NCBI GenBank assembly: GCA_004794785.1
Contig: SJOL01003030.1
Span: 25,198 to 89,197 of the forward strand
DNA from: Opisthorchis felineus
Lineage: Eukaryota; Platyhelminthes; Trematoda; Opisthorchiida; Opisthorchiidae
Length of the DNA stretch: 64,000 nucleotides
Direction: 5' to 3'
The position numbers and the translations under genes are program-made. This document shows positions 13,051 through 27,620 of the stretch, one piece after another. How positions within the stretch are numbered: position 1 is the first letter of the stretch; the number at the start of each line of letters is the position of its first letter. Under the pieces are notes generated by a model. That model was not told the DNA's origin and made no database searches. It saw nothing but the letters and a program-made list of their open reading frames with translations.

Positions 13051-16000
13051 TATTTGTCTAAAACTTTGATCATGTTTATAAAACTAAACTAAACTGAATG
13101 GGCCCGACAAGGCTGAATGACGAATTTGCAGAGCGACTTCTGAGTAACTTTTGTTCTGTATCACTGAATAACGGAAAGCGCACATCTTGAAGCCTGCGGA
13201 TGCCTAGGAACAGGTAAGAAGTGGTTCAGCTGTTTTGTGAAATTTGAATGAAACGACTGTAATCAGTTGGAAAACGCTTGGAACCGATTGGGTAGTCATC
13301 GTTTTCGGATTGTTTCCAAACTTTCCCAGAAACGACTGCAGTCTTGATTGGCTACGCAAACAGTCTTTGAAGACGTTGACTGCTGGGACAATGGCATGTG
13401 GGGTCTTCGTAAAAGTCAGCGCCTCCCGATGTCCGTTGCCTGAAAACTTGATGTTAGCACTCATTTAATTTGTTTCAAATGCGCCCAATCCTTGTTCTGT
13501 TGTTCTTTTTGGATAAGTTCAGATTTTATAGAATTCATGCTGAAGTTAATGGGAATTATGGGTACAATGAAATGTAATGCGTGATTCATGGGATATGTGT
13601 AGTGATTGCGATCTTGAGTGATTGATAATGGTGTGACCAGCGGCGAGATAAAATGTTCGGCGGATGATCATTCACGATACAAGTCGACAGTGCCCTCGTA
13701 ATGATCGAGGGCCTACAGGAGTTTCCTGCGGGTGAATGTGGGACGACAGCATAAAATAGCTACTACGTTAGACCGGAAGCACCACGCCTCAACACTTCGT
13801 CTATACTTCACCAAAGCACCGGTTTTACGTTCCTGAAATAGGGATAATGGGTCCGGTCCTACAGCTGCTTCGATGTTAGTTTTCCATGCAAAACCAGCCG
13901 TAATGCTTGTGCAAACAGACCCCTCACCGAACGCGTTAAGGAGTACCATTCTGCGTGTTTGGCTAACGGGGTTGCCAATACTGTAGGTGCCCATATTGTT
14001 GGGTAAGATTATTCAGTCACAACTTCGAATCCGCCTCGACTGAATCAAATATGTACCCAAAGGCAATGAGGAGTCGCATTTTGAGCACTGAAGCAATGGT
14101 GAGATGGCTTTTTCGGCCACAGCTCTTTGGTTGAAGAAGTCACGTCCACATGCTGCAGTAGGCCTGGCCTAGCTCTCACCCTGTACTTGACCTACCCATT
14201 CTCGTTGAGCTAAAAGGAAATCGATTGTCATTCTTGAGCTGCCTGGCTTGTTAATTGCCATGCTTTGCCAGTGAAACTGTTGTTCCTGTACGCATATTTA
14301 TTTGTTTCACTTTTGTTTAACAACCAATGCTGCTTAAAAGCCTGACAAGCGTCGGCAAAAACAGGTGTGTTTAGTATGTATTGTTTTTCATAATGAGCCT
14401 CTGATGAGTTTAGGAGGAACAAGATGTACAGAGAGAAGGTAGTGCTTTCGTCTGCATTCAGTCGTTATACCGCACACGTTACGACGTATCAGGCCAATCG
14501 ATCCACAGAGGTGCGAAAAACGATGTTCCTCCAAACTTATTAAGAGTCTGCAGAACTCACAACGAGCAAAGTCTAGGAATATGAGAAGGCAGAGACAAGT
14601 AAAATCGAATTACTCTTGGTGAAACGTTTATCCACAACCCGCTCAAGAAACTGGCTTGTGATTCAAGTTGAAAGATGATCTCTCCATGTTCTCAAAATCC
14701 CTCAAGAAGCCAGTGAAAAGTGGGGTTTTGTAAGGAGCGCTCTTACTAGAGCAATGTGATGAATGAAGGCTTATCGCTAACACTATCGTCAGACTATGCA
14801 ACCACCAATCAGATACAGTCTGGCATGCAGGGGAAAGAGTTTTGTCATCGGCCACATACTGGCGATAACCGCTACTATAAATAGGACTGACCAGCATTCG
14901 GTAATACAAATCGTGACCGCCCGTGGGCTCTGGCCAGAGTGTTATATAATACACTATTAAACATATCACGTGAAATGTTCTTGAGTTGAGCAGTGACCCA
15001 GATGAAACACTGTCGTTGAGACGCACCAGTTGCATTCCATTCATACCTCATTGGTGTAACCCTACCCAGTTTAATCTGAAAGGAGGCGATACTGTGTACT
15101 AGACTAACGGTGATTTCGTCTCATGTGTGTACTCGACAGCCGGGTGCCTAAATGCGGACAGAACAACAACAGGAGGCTGTAACTGGCTTGGCTATCTGCA
15201 GAAACTTCCTAGCAGCATCCTTACCTATACGTGCCGAACTGAAAGCGTTCTGCTGCAATGTGATAAGAGATCAATGCATTCTCCAAATCAGCACAATCCA
15301 TAGGTTTGTTTGACGACATTCGAAAAAGGAATTAGCCATCTCGGACGTAGGCAATGTTTACAATATGTGGGATACCACGGCAAAACAGATTTAAGGTGAT
15401 GGTTGTCTATTCCACTCTAGATAAGCCCAAAGCAATCATACTTTATAAACGATAGAATCTTTCAGTTCATTTCATTGATATTGTGGCTAGGCGTACGCAT
15501 GCAAGTTCCAATTGCATTATATTTCTCGAGAAATGTTAACTTTTCTAGATACCGACTGAAGTGACTGGGTACATGTTTTGTAACATAACCGGTTTATTGG
15601 TCCTTCCGCAAAAAATCACCAGATTTCCTTACGTCGCCAACAATCAATAAGTAGTTCAGAGGGAGGATAATTTCACAAAAGGAGTGGAACTTCCTTTTGA
15701 GAAGTCGTCGCTCGAGGAGACAGTTAACACGTGGCCACGTGATGTGGTTTCCGTGACTGAAGGATGAGTGGCGATATGTCCTGTCTGAATGAGACTTCTA
15801 CGCGCAGAATGCTGCACACGTCAAAAACAGCTGCTTTCTACCTCCACAGACTAGCTTTATGCACATAGAAGCGTTCTGTACAATCCGTCCTGTTACCTTA
15901 ACCTACAAAGATAGATGCTTTAGACCCAGTTGACAATTCATCACTTTCGCGTTCCGACAGAGTATGGCTAATGTGTGGTTGGTCAATCAACTTCTATGAA

Positions 16001-18724
16001 TCATACTCCTGTGACAGTTATTGGATTGATTGACTGCACCAAGGTTTTGGGGTCAGAACTTCTACAGGGTTTAAATTTAGCGATTATATTGCAAATCTTC
16101 TCATCCGTTGCGACTGGTCTACCGGGATAGTTATCCTGTAAGAGTCAATCGAAGGTGGACCAGCAAAGACTCAGATGACGGCTTTTGACCCCTTCGTGGA
16201 GTTTTCATACAAATACACACAGGTATGCCATAGGTCGCGCCCCAAGCCAATATACGACTTATAAGGAAGACATAATAGCCGATGATGCAAGTATACCACT
16301 CGGCCTTGAAACTCTCTGAACCTGTTGAATTTTGTTATCTGAAAGGCTGTGAGAGTGCACAATTGTACTTCTGTTTTCTGGACATGTCGGCCAGTTAGAA
16401 CGAACAGGGTACTCAATAAACCTACGAATTTCTTGGTAACCAAATAGCTGTACGGAAACTGTCACACGTCACCTAACAGCTTCTCTCAGAAAGGCATTCA
16501 ACGCCACACAGCCAGAGGTTTACTTGCTTAACGCAAATTTGAGATATTGGTTGCCAGTCTACGATTCTCCACTGTTAACATATTCTTTGTTTACGGGTAT
16601 TCTGCGGAAAACAGCTGAGAATTTATCCTTCTGCATTCGAAAAGGAGAAGCCGAACAAGTGACCAATGCCGTTAACGCAAGCTGTTTGCATCCATTATAT
16701 CAAGGCGCACGAGATTTCTGAGAAGTGATGTGTCCGTGTACCGTTTGATGCATTCAAATGTGACCGCGCGCAGCAGGCACATTTGCTCGGCAGAATGGAT
16801 GGTGATTATAGATAGGAAGTGTGTTGTTACTATTGCTTCTCTTTGGCTGGGAAATACACGAACGATCGGAAAATTAGCAATAGTATTCCGGATTTACACT
16901 TGCGGATTACCAGATGTTGCAATATATATGCTGATCACTTTGTAATGTTTCAACATGTGAACACCGCCAAATTTCGACGTCATCCAGCTAAGCCAATCGA
17001 TCGAAGGACTTAACCATAGTTTGAGAGTATTTTATCTGTTCCGGAAGCTAGTTCTGGGGAATTGCACTTGGGATGATTAGGTAAGACAATGTGGTATCGA
17101 TCATGCCTTCATTTTGGTGAGTTCGACTTATAGGTCGCACGGTTTTCTATTTGTTATAGGAGAGGTTCATGGTATTAGGTCAATATCTGTTACTGGATTT
17201 GAGTTTCGAGTCACACCAATGGAGTTCCAAGCACGGTAGTTCGCGTAAAGTGGTATGTGAAATTACATGGGCGAATTTTAGCCTGTTTATACCGGAGAGA
17301 ATAAAGCAAAGTAGGCAACAAGGCAGGCAGGCACGCACTCCCGATTTACTGTGATTGGCAAACATGATAGGGGTGAGTAAAAGCATGGAGCGCATGGGAT
17401 GAACTACTGGTCCACGATGCTCTGCACTAAACCAGCGTCAGATTTATGCACCTAACTAGAGTGAAATATGACGCAGCATGACTCGAACTATAACGGTCAT
17501 GGAATATCGATTCCGTTGTCCCCGCACTAAACCATGTGTTTGATTCCAGTGATTTTCTACGTATAGCTTTCTACTGCCAAACTTTGTATTCCTAAATATT
17601 TGGCCTGGTTTTGCTTAGATGATGACAGACAGTACCGACACTTTTATGCTTTACCTGTAAATCTGCTGTCCATGAGGCCATGTGAATGACCCAAAGTTTA
17701 CAGGTACGACAAGTGAGAGTCAGTTCCCAACAGTAGGCAGTGAACCGCCTTCTGCAAGAAGGTGAGCATATGTGATAAACTGCAAAAGAGCACCATGCGA
17801 CCTGGGTCAGGCCAAGAATGATCTGACGGGTTATAAAGATTTGGGGACGTGTTAAGTTGCAACAGAGTCCAGTGTACGTTTTCAGGAGGTCCGTTTATTC
17901 ACTGCCTAAATTTTAAGCTAAATATTATGTTGAGAAATGGTCGGTTTCGACTGCACAATATCTGAGAATTGTTGAATTAACTCGCTACCAACTTTTTAAT
18001 ATCCATTAATTTATTTTTCATGTTGTTGGGGTAGCACTTAGTTCGACGTATTTTATGGACCCCACTATTGTTTCGGAACCTCGTTGGTTGACGAGCAAAT
18101 GGCTTCATTTAAAAGTTCTTCAGTCATTCTCATTTAAGGCAAGCAATTTTTTCAAATTCACCCTCGACAACAGACATCAACGTTGAGTTAAATTACTTCT
18201 GAGAAGGAGGTGTTTTTAACCCTGACTAGTTTCAATAAAGGTAGAATCACTACTCCTCTAAAAACCACTTTGAGAGACCACCAAACATGGAGGTGACTTT
18301 CGAAGGATTGGAACTCATTTCCCAGCAAAGTGATAAATCGTATTGCTTTGTTCTACTTTTCTGCATCTATGCTTAATCTGTCAAAAATCGGAAAAACACA
18401 GTGCCCAGCTTCTCTCTGATTCAGCGTGACACTATGGTGAAGACCTCAGACAGGCGATTCTACCCACGATCCAAGCGGTTCTGCTAATCAGACAGCGACT
18501 GAGACTGTTGACCTCAGAAGCATGCGACCTAAATCACTCACGTAGCGTCGATTTTCCAGCTCAAAACGGAGACTACCCGTTGCAGTCAAAGAGGTTGGAA
18601 CTCGGTAATTTTTCCTCTAACTTTGTGTTATTCCTCCAGCCAATCAACTAACCTGACGTGGCAGCACCCATCACCCGATTCCTACAGCAGAAGGCGGTTG
18701 CAGGATTTGTAGCATTCACGTTTA
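13051..18724. other. No gene seen
   Basis: No coding sequence or repeat that I can name. Open frames are short and have no supporting splice sites. Confidence 0.45.
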
Positions 18725-18945
18725 CATCACTCTCGTCTGAACAGTTCTCCACCTGTCTTGAAGAAGTTATTCTGGTCATACCAAAGGGGGAGAACACTGG
18801 AGTCGAGCTTCGCTCTTATCAGCAGTGCATATGCCTGACCATACCGAGGTTTGAACTCCAGACATCCGCCATGCGAGGCGAGCATTTTGCCACTACTCCA
18901 CCAGCACACGCTAAGAGCAACTTCTGAACAGGCGAATGCGTTCAC
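18725..18945 (-). mobile_element. tRNA-derived SINE, family A
   Basis: Minus-strand sequence has an A-box-like GGAGTAGTGGCAAAATGC and a B-box-like GAGTTCAAACC, spaced as in a tRNA, followed by a non-tRNA body. A second diverged copy is at 40763-41020, including the CCCTTTGGT and ACTGCTGAT blocks. Confidence 0.75.
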
Positions 18946-21900
18946 GCTTGAGCGATAGGATTTGTTTGATGGACGCTGATTCCAGCAGTAATAATTTCGA
19001 TGGTTCAGTGTTAAAATCTATCACGTACCTTGAGCAAATAAAATGTAAATACAAACAACAAAAACATCTCCTTCTGGTGTCATTGTTCTGAAAACAACGC
19101 ACAGTTTCGAATGCTACACATGCATCATTGACATATATGTTGTTCAAGAAAAAGGACAGCAAATCCGCGCGTTTCCATCGATTTGACTGCAATTGTGGGA
19201 AGTCGTCGGGCAATTATGAAAAAGCAGTGTCCACTGCACTGAATTCACCCCATTAATTTGTTTTCTGATGAGAGTGACCACTTTGAAGTCAAGTGGAATC
19301 TACGTAACTGATTTCCTGTTTATTGAGATAGCTCTCGTTCAGTTCCCTTCTTTCCCACCACCTTAATAACTCCTATTTTCTACCTTTATGTAAAAATTGT
19401 GGGTAACTCCAGCATAAGTGCAACGCAGGTTACAGCAGCAGGGTAACGTGCATATGCATGGCTATACAACTGGGCTCGAAAGGAACCAGGCTACTTCTTA
19501 CATGTGCTCAAAGGCATACGTCTCATTGCGAGTAAGCCCGACTACAGTGCTGCGCAACTCTTGTTTGAAACCACTGAAGCTATTAGGTGATGTGATCTCA
19601 AAGCACATGTCAGCAGGTCATTGACTGCTCTTTGTAGTTAAGCCTGGATAATTATGCCGACCTTTTATTTTGTACAAGCTGCATGTAGGTACACAGGATG
19701 CGTGTGTAAATCCCTCTGATGACAGCTGTGTGAAATACCTGTTTAACAGGGTCATAAACTGTTTCCGCGTTGCACTTTTCAGGTAAAACAAAGAAATTCG
19801 CATTATTGGTCGTGAAGTCACTGGTTCACTGCTTTTGTGAGCAGTTGATAGTAACTGAACAGGGAAGAGCCAACCTTCTTCCTGATTAACTGAGTGCGCT
19901 GGAAATTCGGATGAAAATCAATTGATGCACACGGACTAGCTGCCTTTAGGTTGACTTTGTGCTGAGAGCTGTTCAGATAGCTGTTAACCCCACCTAACTG
20001 TTGTGCACTGATTAAAAAACGTTTGGAAGTCAATTGCTAAGCTCGGTGAACAGATCAGCAGTCACCTGGCCAACTACAAATAAGTACTTCCGAGCTGCCA
20101 ATATCCTAGCACACTAAGTTGGTGTTACTCACATGTTTAGAAGTGCTTCGTTCTGTCTGGGGAGAGTTGTATTGCGTGTACTGTATAATTGGGGGGTCTT
20201 CCTCTAGCTGTGTGCCTTCGAGACGACTGCTTGTCTAGTTCATTTTTTAAAAAAGTAATGAATTTTGTTTGGAGGGACCTCCCAAGGGGAAGATTTTGGG
20301 TTGACATATCCGAAGAGACCATTAATAACAACCTTCTGGCCCCTCGTAAAGCAAAAAGCCTCAAACGAGGAACAATATCCATATCCTTAGTCCACAAACG
20401 ATATTACTTTTCAAGTTCCAAAACGAAAATTGTTTTAAGTATTCCCACAGGGAAACATGTATTCAACAAAAAAAATATGGTTTCCGATTTCGTTTTTGAA
20501 TGAATTTTGCGTCACTAGTGTAATATTAGGGCTATCCCGATTGATTCCAACAGGTACACATATTTGGAAGTCATTATAACGGTCCTCTCTCTGTCCTACG
20601 GGTGGAAGTTTGAAATAACTGAATCCTCTGCAGTCTTAATCACTAACATTTGCTGTCACATCGAATGTACCTTTCGAGTTTACAGCACATTTTGCGTTAG
20701 GAGGAAGGTCACTGGTACTGGATCTGCTAAGAACGCATAAATAGACTAGAGTTGGGTTGGTGACAGTGTATCCACCTTAATTTTATTCCCACTAACCAAG
20801 GCATTCATTTGTATTACTGTCTACAAAGCCCTTGTACAGTCTTTTGCTTCAAGATTGCCACCTGAAGGTGCCACGTAAGGTTAGCGAATTAGGTTTTCAG
20901 GGGAACATTTTACTACCTTAATATTATTTTCGTTCCCCTAGATTGTTCGCCGCATACAAACAGACACACCGAGTGACATCAGTTCCACACTATCAAGTTC
21001 GTGACCCACTAGCTCATCAGTACTGTAGCTGCGGTGCGCTTTTCCTAAAATCCTCCAGTAAATTTTACACACGGTAAAAGAACCACATAAACTTTTAGAG
21101 TGCGGAGGTGCATCAGTCCACCTCATACTCAATTGAACTAGTAGGGCACAGAGCACACTCCATGCCAGGTGCTCATCGCCGGTTAACTGGAAGTTTCTGC
21201 AGAATTCGCCCTCGTTTAACGACGATCACTTGAGTCATGCTTTGTGATGAATGCAAAAGTCCAATCGAAACGTGCTTCACATTTGTTATCAATACTTACT
21301 TTGATCTTTTTCTCTGTCACAGCTCACAGTTAAAGATGGTGACGTGTAAACCAGGGCTTGTGATATATTCTGACTTGGCGAATAACCCACCAATTGGCGA
21401 CTGGTATTGAAGGTGCAACTATCGACTTGTCTCTCACCTGATTAGACAGTAGTTAATAAGGGTGTCAGGTAAGGTGTTTGTCTCTGGTGTTTTACTGCGC
21501 GCTGGGGTAAATCCATAACTGAGCACGTGACATTGTTTCTGTGTGTGCTCATATTTTAGCAACATTAAAATTCACAGGCCTCCTGGCAACTCTACAATAC
21601 TGGTTACTATACTACTATTTGGAATTAAGAGGCGTTAAAGTTGATGGTTGTGAGAATGTGCACGTTATGCACTTCGGCTGTCTTTATTACTGAAGAACAT
21701 GGAAAGGTTTGACGATGTGTTTTCCATCTTAAGTATCTGAACGCCTGGGTGTGGTAGTTAGATGAAGGTTACATTTACAACAAGGTGAAATCGATTGACC
21801 ACCGTTGCGTGGTTGAACAGAAAGGTGAGGTTTTCATGCAGTGAAATCTTTGGAAAAGGGATACCCTAGTAGAACAGTCAGAACGTTTTGCATCATTTAT

Positions 21901-22444
21901 TTCGGCTCTGCGAATTACTGCTTTCAAAATTGGAACTTCGATAATTCCGATTTTCATGTAACTTAGTCCAAAAAGCACGTTCGGTGCTTTGAGACTCCAT
22001 AATTTTTGTAACCCGGTTGGGTTGTCATGCATCGGATGCGGTTTTGTTCCCACCTAACGAGGAAACTGGATCTCTGATCTGGAAGATGTTATGACCCTTG
22101 AAATCGACTAAGAAGGTTTCGGTCCATTCCTGAGAACCCTTATTTTCTTAAACAAAATCATTGCATTTTTATTTACGTACAAACAATCTTCCTGGAATTC
22201 GTTCCGCAACTCGTATTGGTTGTAAGAATTCGCGTGACTGTGATGGCTCGGTTCTTGATTGGTTCGTTAGTGGCTTGTGTCAGGTGGCAGTTTTCAGAAC
22301 CCCGATTGTTAGTTTACATTACTGACTAAATTAAATAAAACTTGGTGATCAGATAACCGTAGTTTGTATTGATCCTCAGTTCGCATTCGCCAACGAATTC
22401 GTCATTCCAACAATCATGCACAAAAGAACAGTGTTCTTTAGAGC
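18946..22444. other. No gene seen; one hammerhead remnant
   Basis: Contains only a short remnant of the Penelope-type hammerhead end at 20004-20060. Nothing else recognised. Confidence 0.45.
20004..20060 (+). mobile_element. Remnant of Penelope-type hammerhead end
   Basis: GCACTGAT is followed directly by AAACGTTTGG and then GTCAATTGCTAAGCTCGGTG. The order matches the 2036-2100 copy, with helix II deleted. Confidence 0.5.
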
Positions 22445-23460
22445 AAGGGAAGAGAAGCGATGAACAAGTTGAAGAAAAACGGGAATATCGTCATTCTACC
22501 AACCGATAAAGGACGCTTAAAGTTGCTCATTGACAAATTCGACTACACCAACAAACCAAAAGCCCTCCTCAGCGACACAACAGCGTACCACCGCCCAGAG
22601 AATGACTGAAGTAAAATCCTTGCAAAAAATTCAGCAAGAACGTCAGGAAACATCAAGAACTTCGCACGATTGCAAAAGGTGAAATTTGGAGCCTGAGAGC
22701 TCGGGACTCGGCCGATTCTCGCTACTGTAAACGTTTGAAGGCACAGAACAATGCAGTTCCTATCCGACCAACAGCATTGTTTCCAAGGACACCAACCTGT
22801 GCCAAAAGAACTACGGAGAAAGTTGAAATATCTCATCAATGGATCCAAATATTCGGTCAACAATGCAGAGCGATTTTCGGAGAAACTGAAAATATACACA
22901 TCAAACAGGACAAAATAATGGTCTCTTTTTAATATGAGCTCACTGGTTACGTCTATGGAACTTGACACCACCAGGACAGCTTTCGCGAAATTTTCGGATA
23001 GACGTGATTTATCCAGTGGAACCACGGAAAAGAAAGAGCCCTGAAAACTGGCCAACTTATGTCTGACTTCAAATTTTGAATTGAATGGAAAATAGTATGA
23101 TCCATTACGAGGAGTGCCATGGGATTCATCGAAAAACTTGCAAGGCAAAAGCTGGAATGAATATCATTGCCCGATATAAACCAAGGAATGTGGATTCCTT
23201 ACATGGGCGACACTTTTCATCATCAGAGAGTGTAAGTTGCACAGAATAAACCAGCCACTGAACAACGTTTCTAACGACATCCAAAGCACAATAGAAGAAA
23301 CACAAGCGCAAGCACGTAGGGAGGAATTACCCAAACAACGGCGCTCTGACCATCTCCCAACGGTCGGTAGCGAAACGTTTGCAAGCTTGGTGAGCAGATC
23401 AACAGTGATCCGATCTATAATCGATCAGTTCCGTTACTACCCGTACTAATACGACCGAGT
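22445..23460 (+). pseudogene. Penelope-like element, decayed reverse transcriptase
   Basis: Plus-strand translation, broken by stops and shifts, gives NIVILPTDKGRLKLLIDKFD, then SVNNAERFSEKLK, then SLFNMSSLVTSMELD. This is the order found in Penelope-like reverse transcriptases (cf. ADKG and SFDV.SLFTS motifs). NLCLTSNFELNG near 23060 is the next block. The catalytic YxDD region is missing. The 3' end carries a hammerhead-like remnant (23346-23382). The 201-residue open frame on the opposite strand is only a shadow of this. Confidence 0.8.
23346..23382 (+). ncRNA. Hammerhead remnant at Penelope 3' end
   Basis: CTGACCA (for CUGAUGA) at 23346-23352 and an intact GAAACGTTTGC at 23372-23382, the same box as in the 2036 copy. 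The helix II strands no longer pair well. Confidence 0.4.
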
Positions 23461-24869
23461 GTGTTTTTAAATTCGTTGATTTCTATCAACGAAAAAAGTA
23501 CAAAATAAGCACGCCAAGGAACCTGTTCAACCTGGTAGCGTTTAAAAACCCTACTCCGTCAGATAGGTCAACAGGTATCTTGCAAACCGTTGTGCACTGC
23601 TTCAGAAACACGCATACTTCTGTAATGCATCTCCAAACGGGCCAGGACAACCCTTCTTGCTTTATCCGAGCGTTGGGAGCCTCATGGTCCCAGTGACGTA
23701 ATTACTGCGTCGAGTACGAGGGCTGAAGACGTACTGTTCGACTGGGTTTCTCTAAACAGTTAAATGTGTGCAGCGAGAACTGTCAAGTCTGCCAGATTGC
23801 TCAACAAGCGACCGGAAACCCGAAATTTTCGTATCTATTGAACCCTCACAACTTGGAGAAACGACACCGTCAAGATTTCTGAGGACGGATTCACTATTCT
23901 AACCCGCAGCCTGAAATTTCAAGTGGGAAGAATCGAAAAGCATGGAAACCATCTGGTGTGAATACTTCCGAAATTGGTATCGGCGATCACTTCATGCAAC
24001 TCTGCACTTATCATCAAGTGTTTGTCGCAAGCATGCACTTTCAGCACAAGAGTGACCACTGTGTTACCTGAAGTCCTTCCAAACAATCAAGCACTCAGAT
24101 CAGTCAAATAGCAGTTGTCCATAGATGCTGACCTCGTGAAATACGTGTAAAGACTGGGACCCCGGTTCGCCTCCGTGTTTCAGCTCAGTGAAAATGTCAT
24201 TAACCAGCAAAATGTTCACTGCCTGCAAGCTACAGTCATCAACGAAGTCAATGAGCAGCAGCTGTATGGACAACCCTTGAACGTCGAACAGGCCGGTGAC
24301 AGAAGGAAGATATGTTGAATTTGTGAATTCGGTATTTGACAAAAGGCATCTCCGCAACACCTCATAGACTACGTTTGACCAGAAGCTTCAAGCCTGATGG
24401 TGTAAGGTCAAAGAGATGGAAAGGTGGTGGTGAGTGGAAACCGTGGAACTCTGTTCCGGTTCATCTGTCCAACCAAGCCAACGAGATTGTTGATATGTGA
24501 AGTCACTTTAGAGAAAGGTGGCTCGAAATGCCTATTCAAAGTCCCGTCGTCTGCTTTGGTGAGTGGAACACTTCAATGAAAAAATGGGCTGGCCTGAACC
24601 ACCCAGCATAACGATGGACAAATCATCAACCTCATAGTGGGATACGAACTGACCGACCCCAACGGAGAGTGAAGTCAAAAAACGAAAGTATTTTAAAGAG
24701 AAACAAAGCACCTAGTCCATCTCTCTTGTTAGGAGACAGAAGAACTCGCTCGAGTTTGAGAAAATTCGTGCCGAGCATTTGGATGGCAAGAGATAGCAGG
24801 TAAACGATAGGTACTACCGATCATGTCTTTAAAAAGAGGGCTAAATCTGCATGTGAAAATCAGCCCAGT
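23461..24869. other. No gene seen
   Basis: Short open frames only. It may contain further retroelement debris upstream of the RTE remnant. Confidence 0.4.
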
Positions 24870-26060
24870 CACCACCGCTTCTAAATCTGTGACTAGTATC
24901 ACTCACTACAAGCAGAGTCACCGGCACTCGCGAGAAGCGAAGTCGTGAAGACCAAGCAAGTTTTCATCCGGATCTTGGATGTATTGGCCACGTGTTTACC
25001 TTAAGACAGCTTCTCTAGTACCGCCACACATACATAAAGCCGAGAGTTGCTGTCCGTCAGACGTACAATCAGCGTTCCACTTAATCAACGGTGCTGCTTT
25101 GTGGTTATGTCGCTGCTTCAAAGGTAATCCGAAAACTCGCCAGTCCTTACACTCGAAACCCCGCGGGAACGTTTATGGCGAGTATTCGGCTGAATTCAAC
25201 AGAACCAGCGTTCATCAGCATTACCATTTGTCACCCTTCCTCCTCAACTTCGTAATTGGAATAAATATTGAACAAACGCTCGCTGTCTTTACTTCCCGGG
25301 GAAAACTATAATATCTAGGGTATGCAGGCAATACCCAGTTATCTGGTCCACATTCAATCCGGACATAATCCGAGCAACGTCTCCAAGCGATTCGGTATGT
25401 GTTTTGTACAAAGTACTATTGCGAGACTAGGTGAGGAGACCACAGAACCTTGTTAGAACTTAGAACCATTTGAACTGGTATACAGATTCATTTATTCGGA
25501 TAGCTGCTTTGCATCGGAAAACAGCGTTGCTCAGCAGGCGAATACTATAATCTCTAGAACTCATCCTACCTTCCTCCAATTTGTCTACCTCGGCGATCGA
25601 AGTGATATTATCCTGTCGGTGAAAGACGGGATCTACAGCGTACGGATGCACCGAAGCTTGTTTCAAGGTTAGGAAGTCTGAGCCAAAGACAAAAAATTGC
25701 TTGCATCTGTCCACCGGTGCCTTCGGACCAAGGCATATGCGCCACGGGCAAGAAATCAGCTGTTTTTCCAGTCGATGAATTGACTCGATTGCACAAACTA
25801 CGCTGGATGGGCAATGTGCTCCGCATGACAGGTGGTCGATTGCCTCACCGTACTGTTTGCTCAGGTAGCTTCCGACTGAAGGATACCACAAGCTGAACAA
25901 TGTAAAGCCCATAGGAGGAGTATGAAGAACATTATAAGGGTCCTAGCCATGATACATGTCTGCGAGGCTGGGACGTCAGAGACCCACCAAATCAATGGTT
26001 GGATGGCGATGTCCAGCAACCAGTGGCACTGTTCACTCCATTCGCATTTTCAACCACTAA
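24870..26060 (+). pseudogene. RTE/BovB-like retrotransposon, decayed 3' half of ORF
   Basis: Fragmented plus-strand frames show VYGEYSAEFNRTSVHQHYHL, LSPFLLNFVIGINIEQTL and LGYAGNTQLSG, the expected order for the palm of a non-LTR reverse transcriptase (GVRQGCPLSPFLFN and YADD; here YAGN). Then come FVYLGDRSDI and SVHRCLRTKAY, and past 25800 a C-terminal block like trematode RTE elements (WAMCSA, RRSMK). There are many stops and the catalytic DD is lost. Confidence 0.75.
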
Positions 26061-27346
26061 TCCACTAGTTGTTGTCATTTATTTTCCGAAATTACCGTCG
26101 GTCTTCATCCTACGCTACCCGCAGCCGCAAGCTGCGGAGCGACTAGGAACATCAAATTTGGGTACACGGTTTACAAACCACACTGAACACATTCCGGAAC
26201 ATTCATCAAATCTCATTGGATCATGTGCGCGTCACTCGGAAAAGGTGTGAGGCACCAGCATTGACCGATGCTGCAAATCAGACAAGATATATGAGGCTGC
26301 TCTTTAGAGCTCTGACTACCGACTGGCTCCACAAGAAGGAATGGTCGGAAAGATTACGGAACGAATGCATTCGACCGGTTTCAACAAACATTTGCGACAC
26401 TTTATTACAAGTGACTGTGAGTGACGATTTATTTAAAAGACCTGAGATGCAGCCTGTGCATTGGATGGGGTATTTCATTTTGAATTTGGAACAAATGGCC
26501 AATGGCAGTGTGCAGCCCGCAAATCCCCAAGAGAACTGGAGATAGCAACTATTAGGAAAAGGACGTGGACTACCTGGCATTCAGACATGGGTAACCGATC
26601 AAACAAGATATAGCGTCACCCACTTGGTTTTGAATCCAAAAATAAAACAACTGCAGTGCTTCAGAACATAAGCTTCAACTGCGGGAAAAAACAGGTCTGG
26701 AGCTTCAAAATATCCTCGTGTGCTTTTGTCTTGTTGTTTTGCGTCTCCTGTATGAAATAGTGACCAAGCTGCACATTACCAGGCAACGTGAAGTCTCACC
26801 CGTTATATTTCCTCTCACTGCTGCATACACTAGGGTTTTGTGTAAATCCGCTGGTGTTTAAAACAAAACATGTCTTCCTGGGAGGATGCGGCGCAATGCG
26901 CGCAGTGAGAGGCCGAGAAGAGATCAATAAGGGAACCAGGATTGAAAACCATGGCACACAGCAAGCGATGCTTGCCGTTGAAAATGATAATTTTTAAAAA
27001 TCAAATAGCATTTTGGTTGAACACTCGCTTGCAAGTAATTTGGTGTCGAGAGGAGGGTCAGTGGGAGTTCACTTGGATCCCTCGTTTGTGCCATCCTTTA
27101 ACCGAATGTGCTACGAAAAAACCACCTAACGGTTTAGTTGGAAAGACATTCAGGATATCGATGTATGGTTCAATACCACACACAAGGTCGCTGAAGGCTG
27201 TGAACGGCCCACTACCGATTTCGGCTACCTTGAGTCTCAGCAGGGAGGTCTACTATCCCAAGCTCCATCAGTTCCAGTTCCTAGTTGAACAATAAATTGT
27301 ACGTATGCCGCGATAAGCACACATTTGCAATCTAAGGTGGTGCCGG
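26061..27346. other. No gene seen
   Basis: The plus-strand stretch 26276-26560 is open in one frame and may be retroelement debris, but no motif is recognised. Confidence 0.4.
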
Positions 27347-27620
27347 GTTGATGGAAGACTCAGCTGAAATTCACGTGAATTTCTCATCAACTGAACGTGT
27401 TACACAGAGGCCACATCATGTTTGAGTTTGCACGGTCTTCTAGATTATGAACTAAAATCCGATTTTATATGGAGAAGTAAATGCCAAACCACTAAGGTGG
27501 CTGGTGTCATGAAGGGGTTTCTCATTTACTCGCTACATAGAGATCACATTAAATGATACAAGTCACTTGAGAACTATCATAACCGAGAGATTCAGGTGGC
27601 TGGCGACGGTTTTGATTGCA
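27347..27620. repeat. Fragments of the hammerhead-SINE family
   Basis: 27347-27435 matches the GGAGACTCA..CACCAGGCCAC block of the copy at 44230. 27565-27620 carries the complementary block (ATCATAACCGAGAGATTCAG) in the other orientation. The ribozyme part is absent. Confidence 0.5.

Noticed and set aside
22543..23148. 201-codon open frame on the minus strand
   Set aside because: It is antisense to a Penelope-like reverse transcriptase remnant with recognisable motifs on the plus strand.
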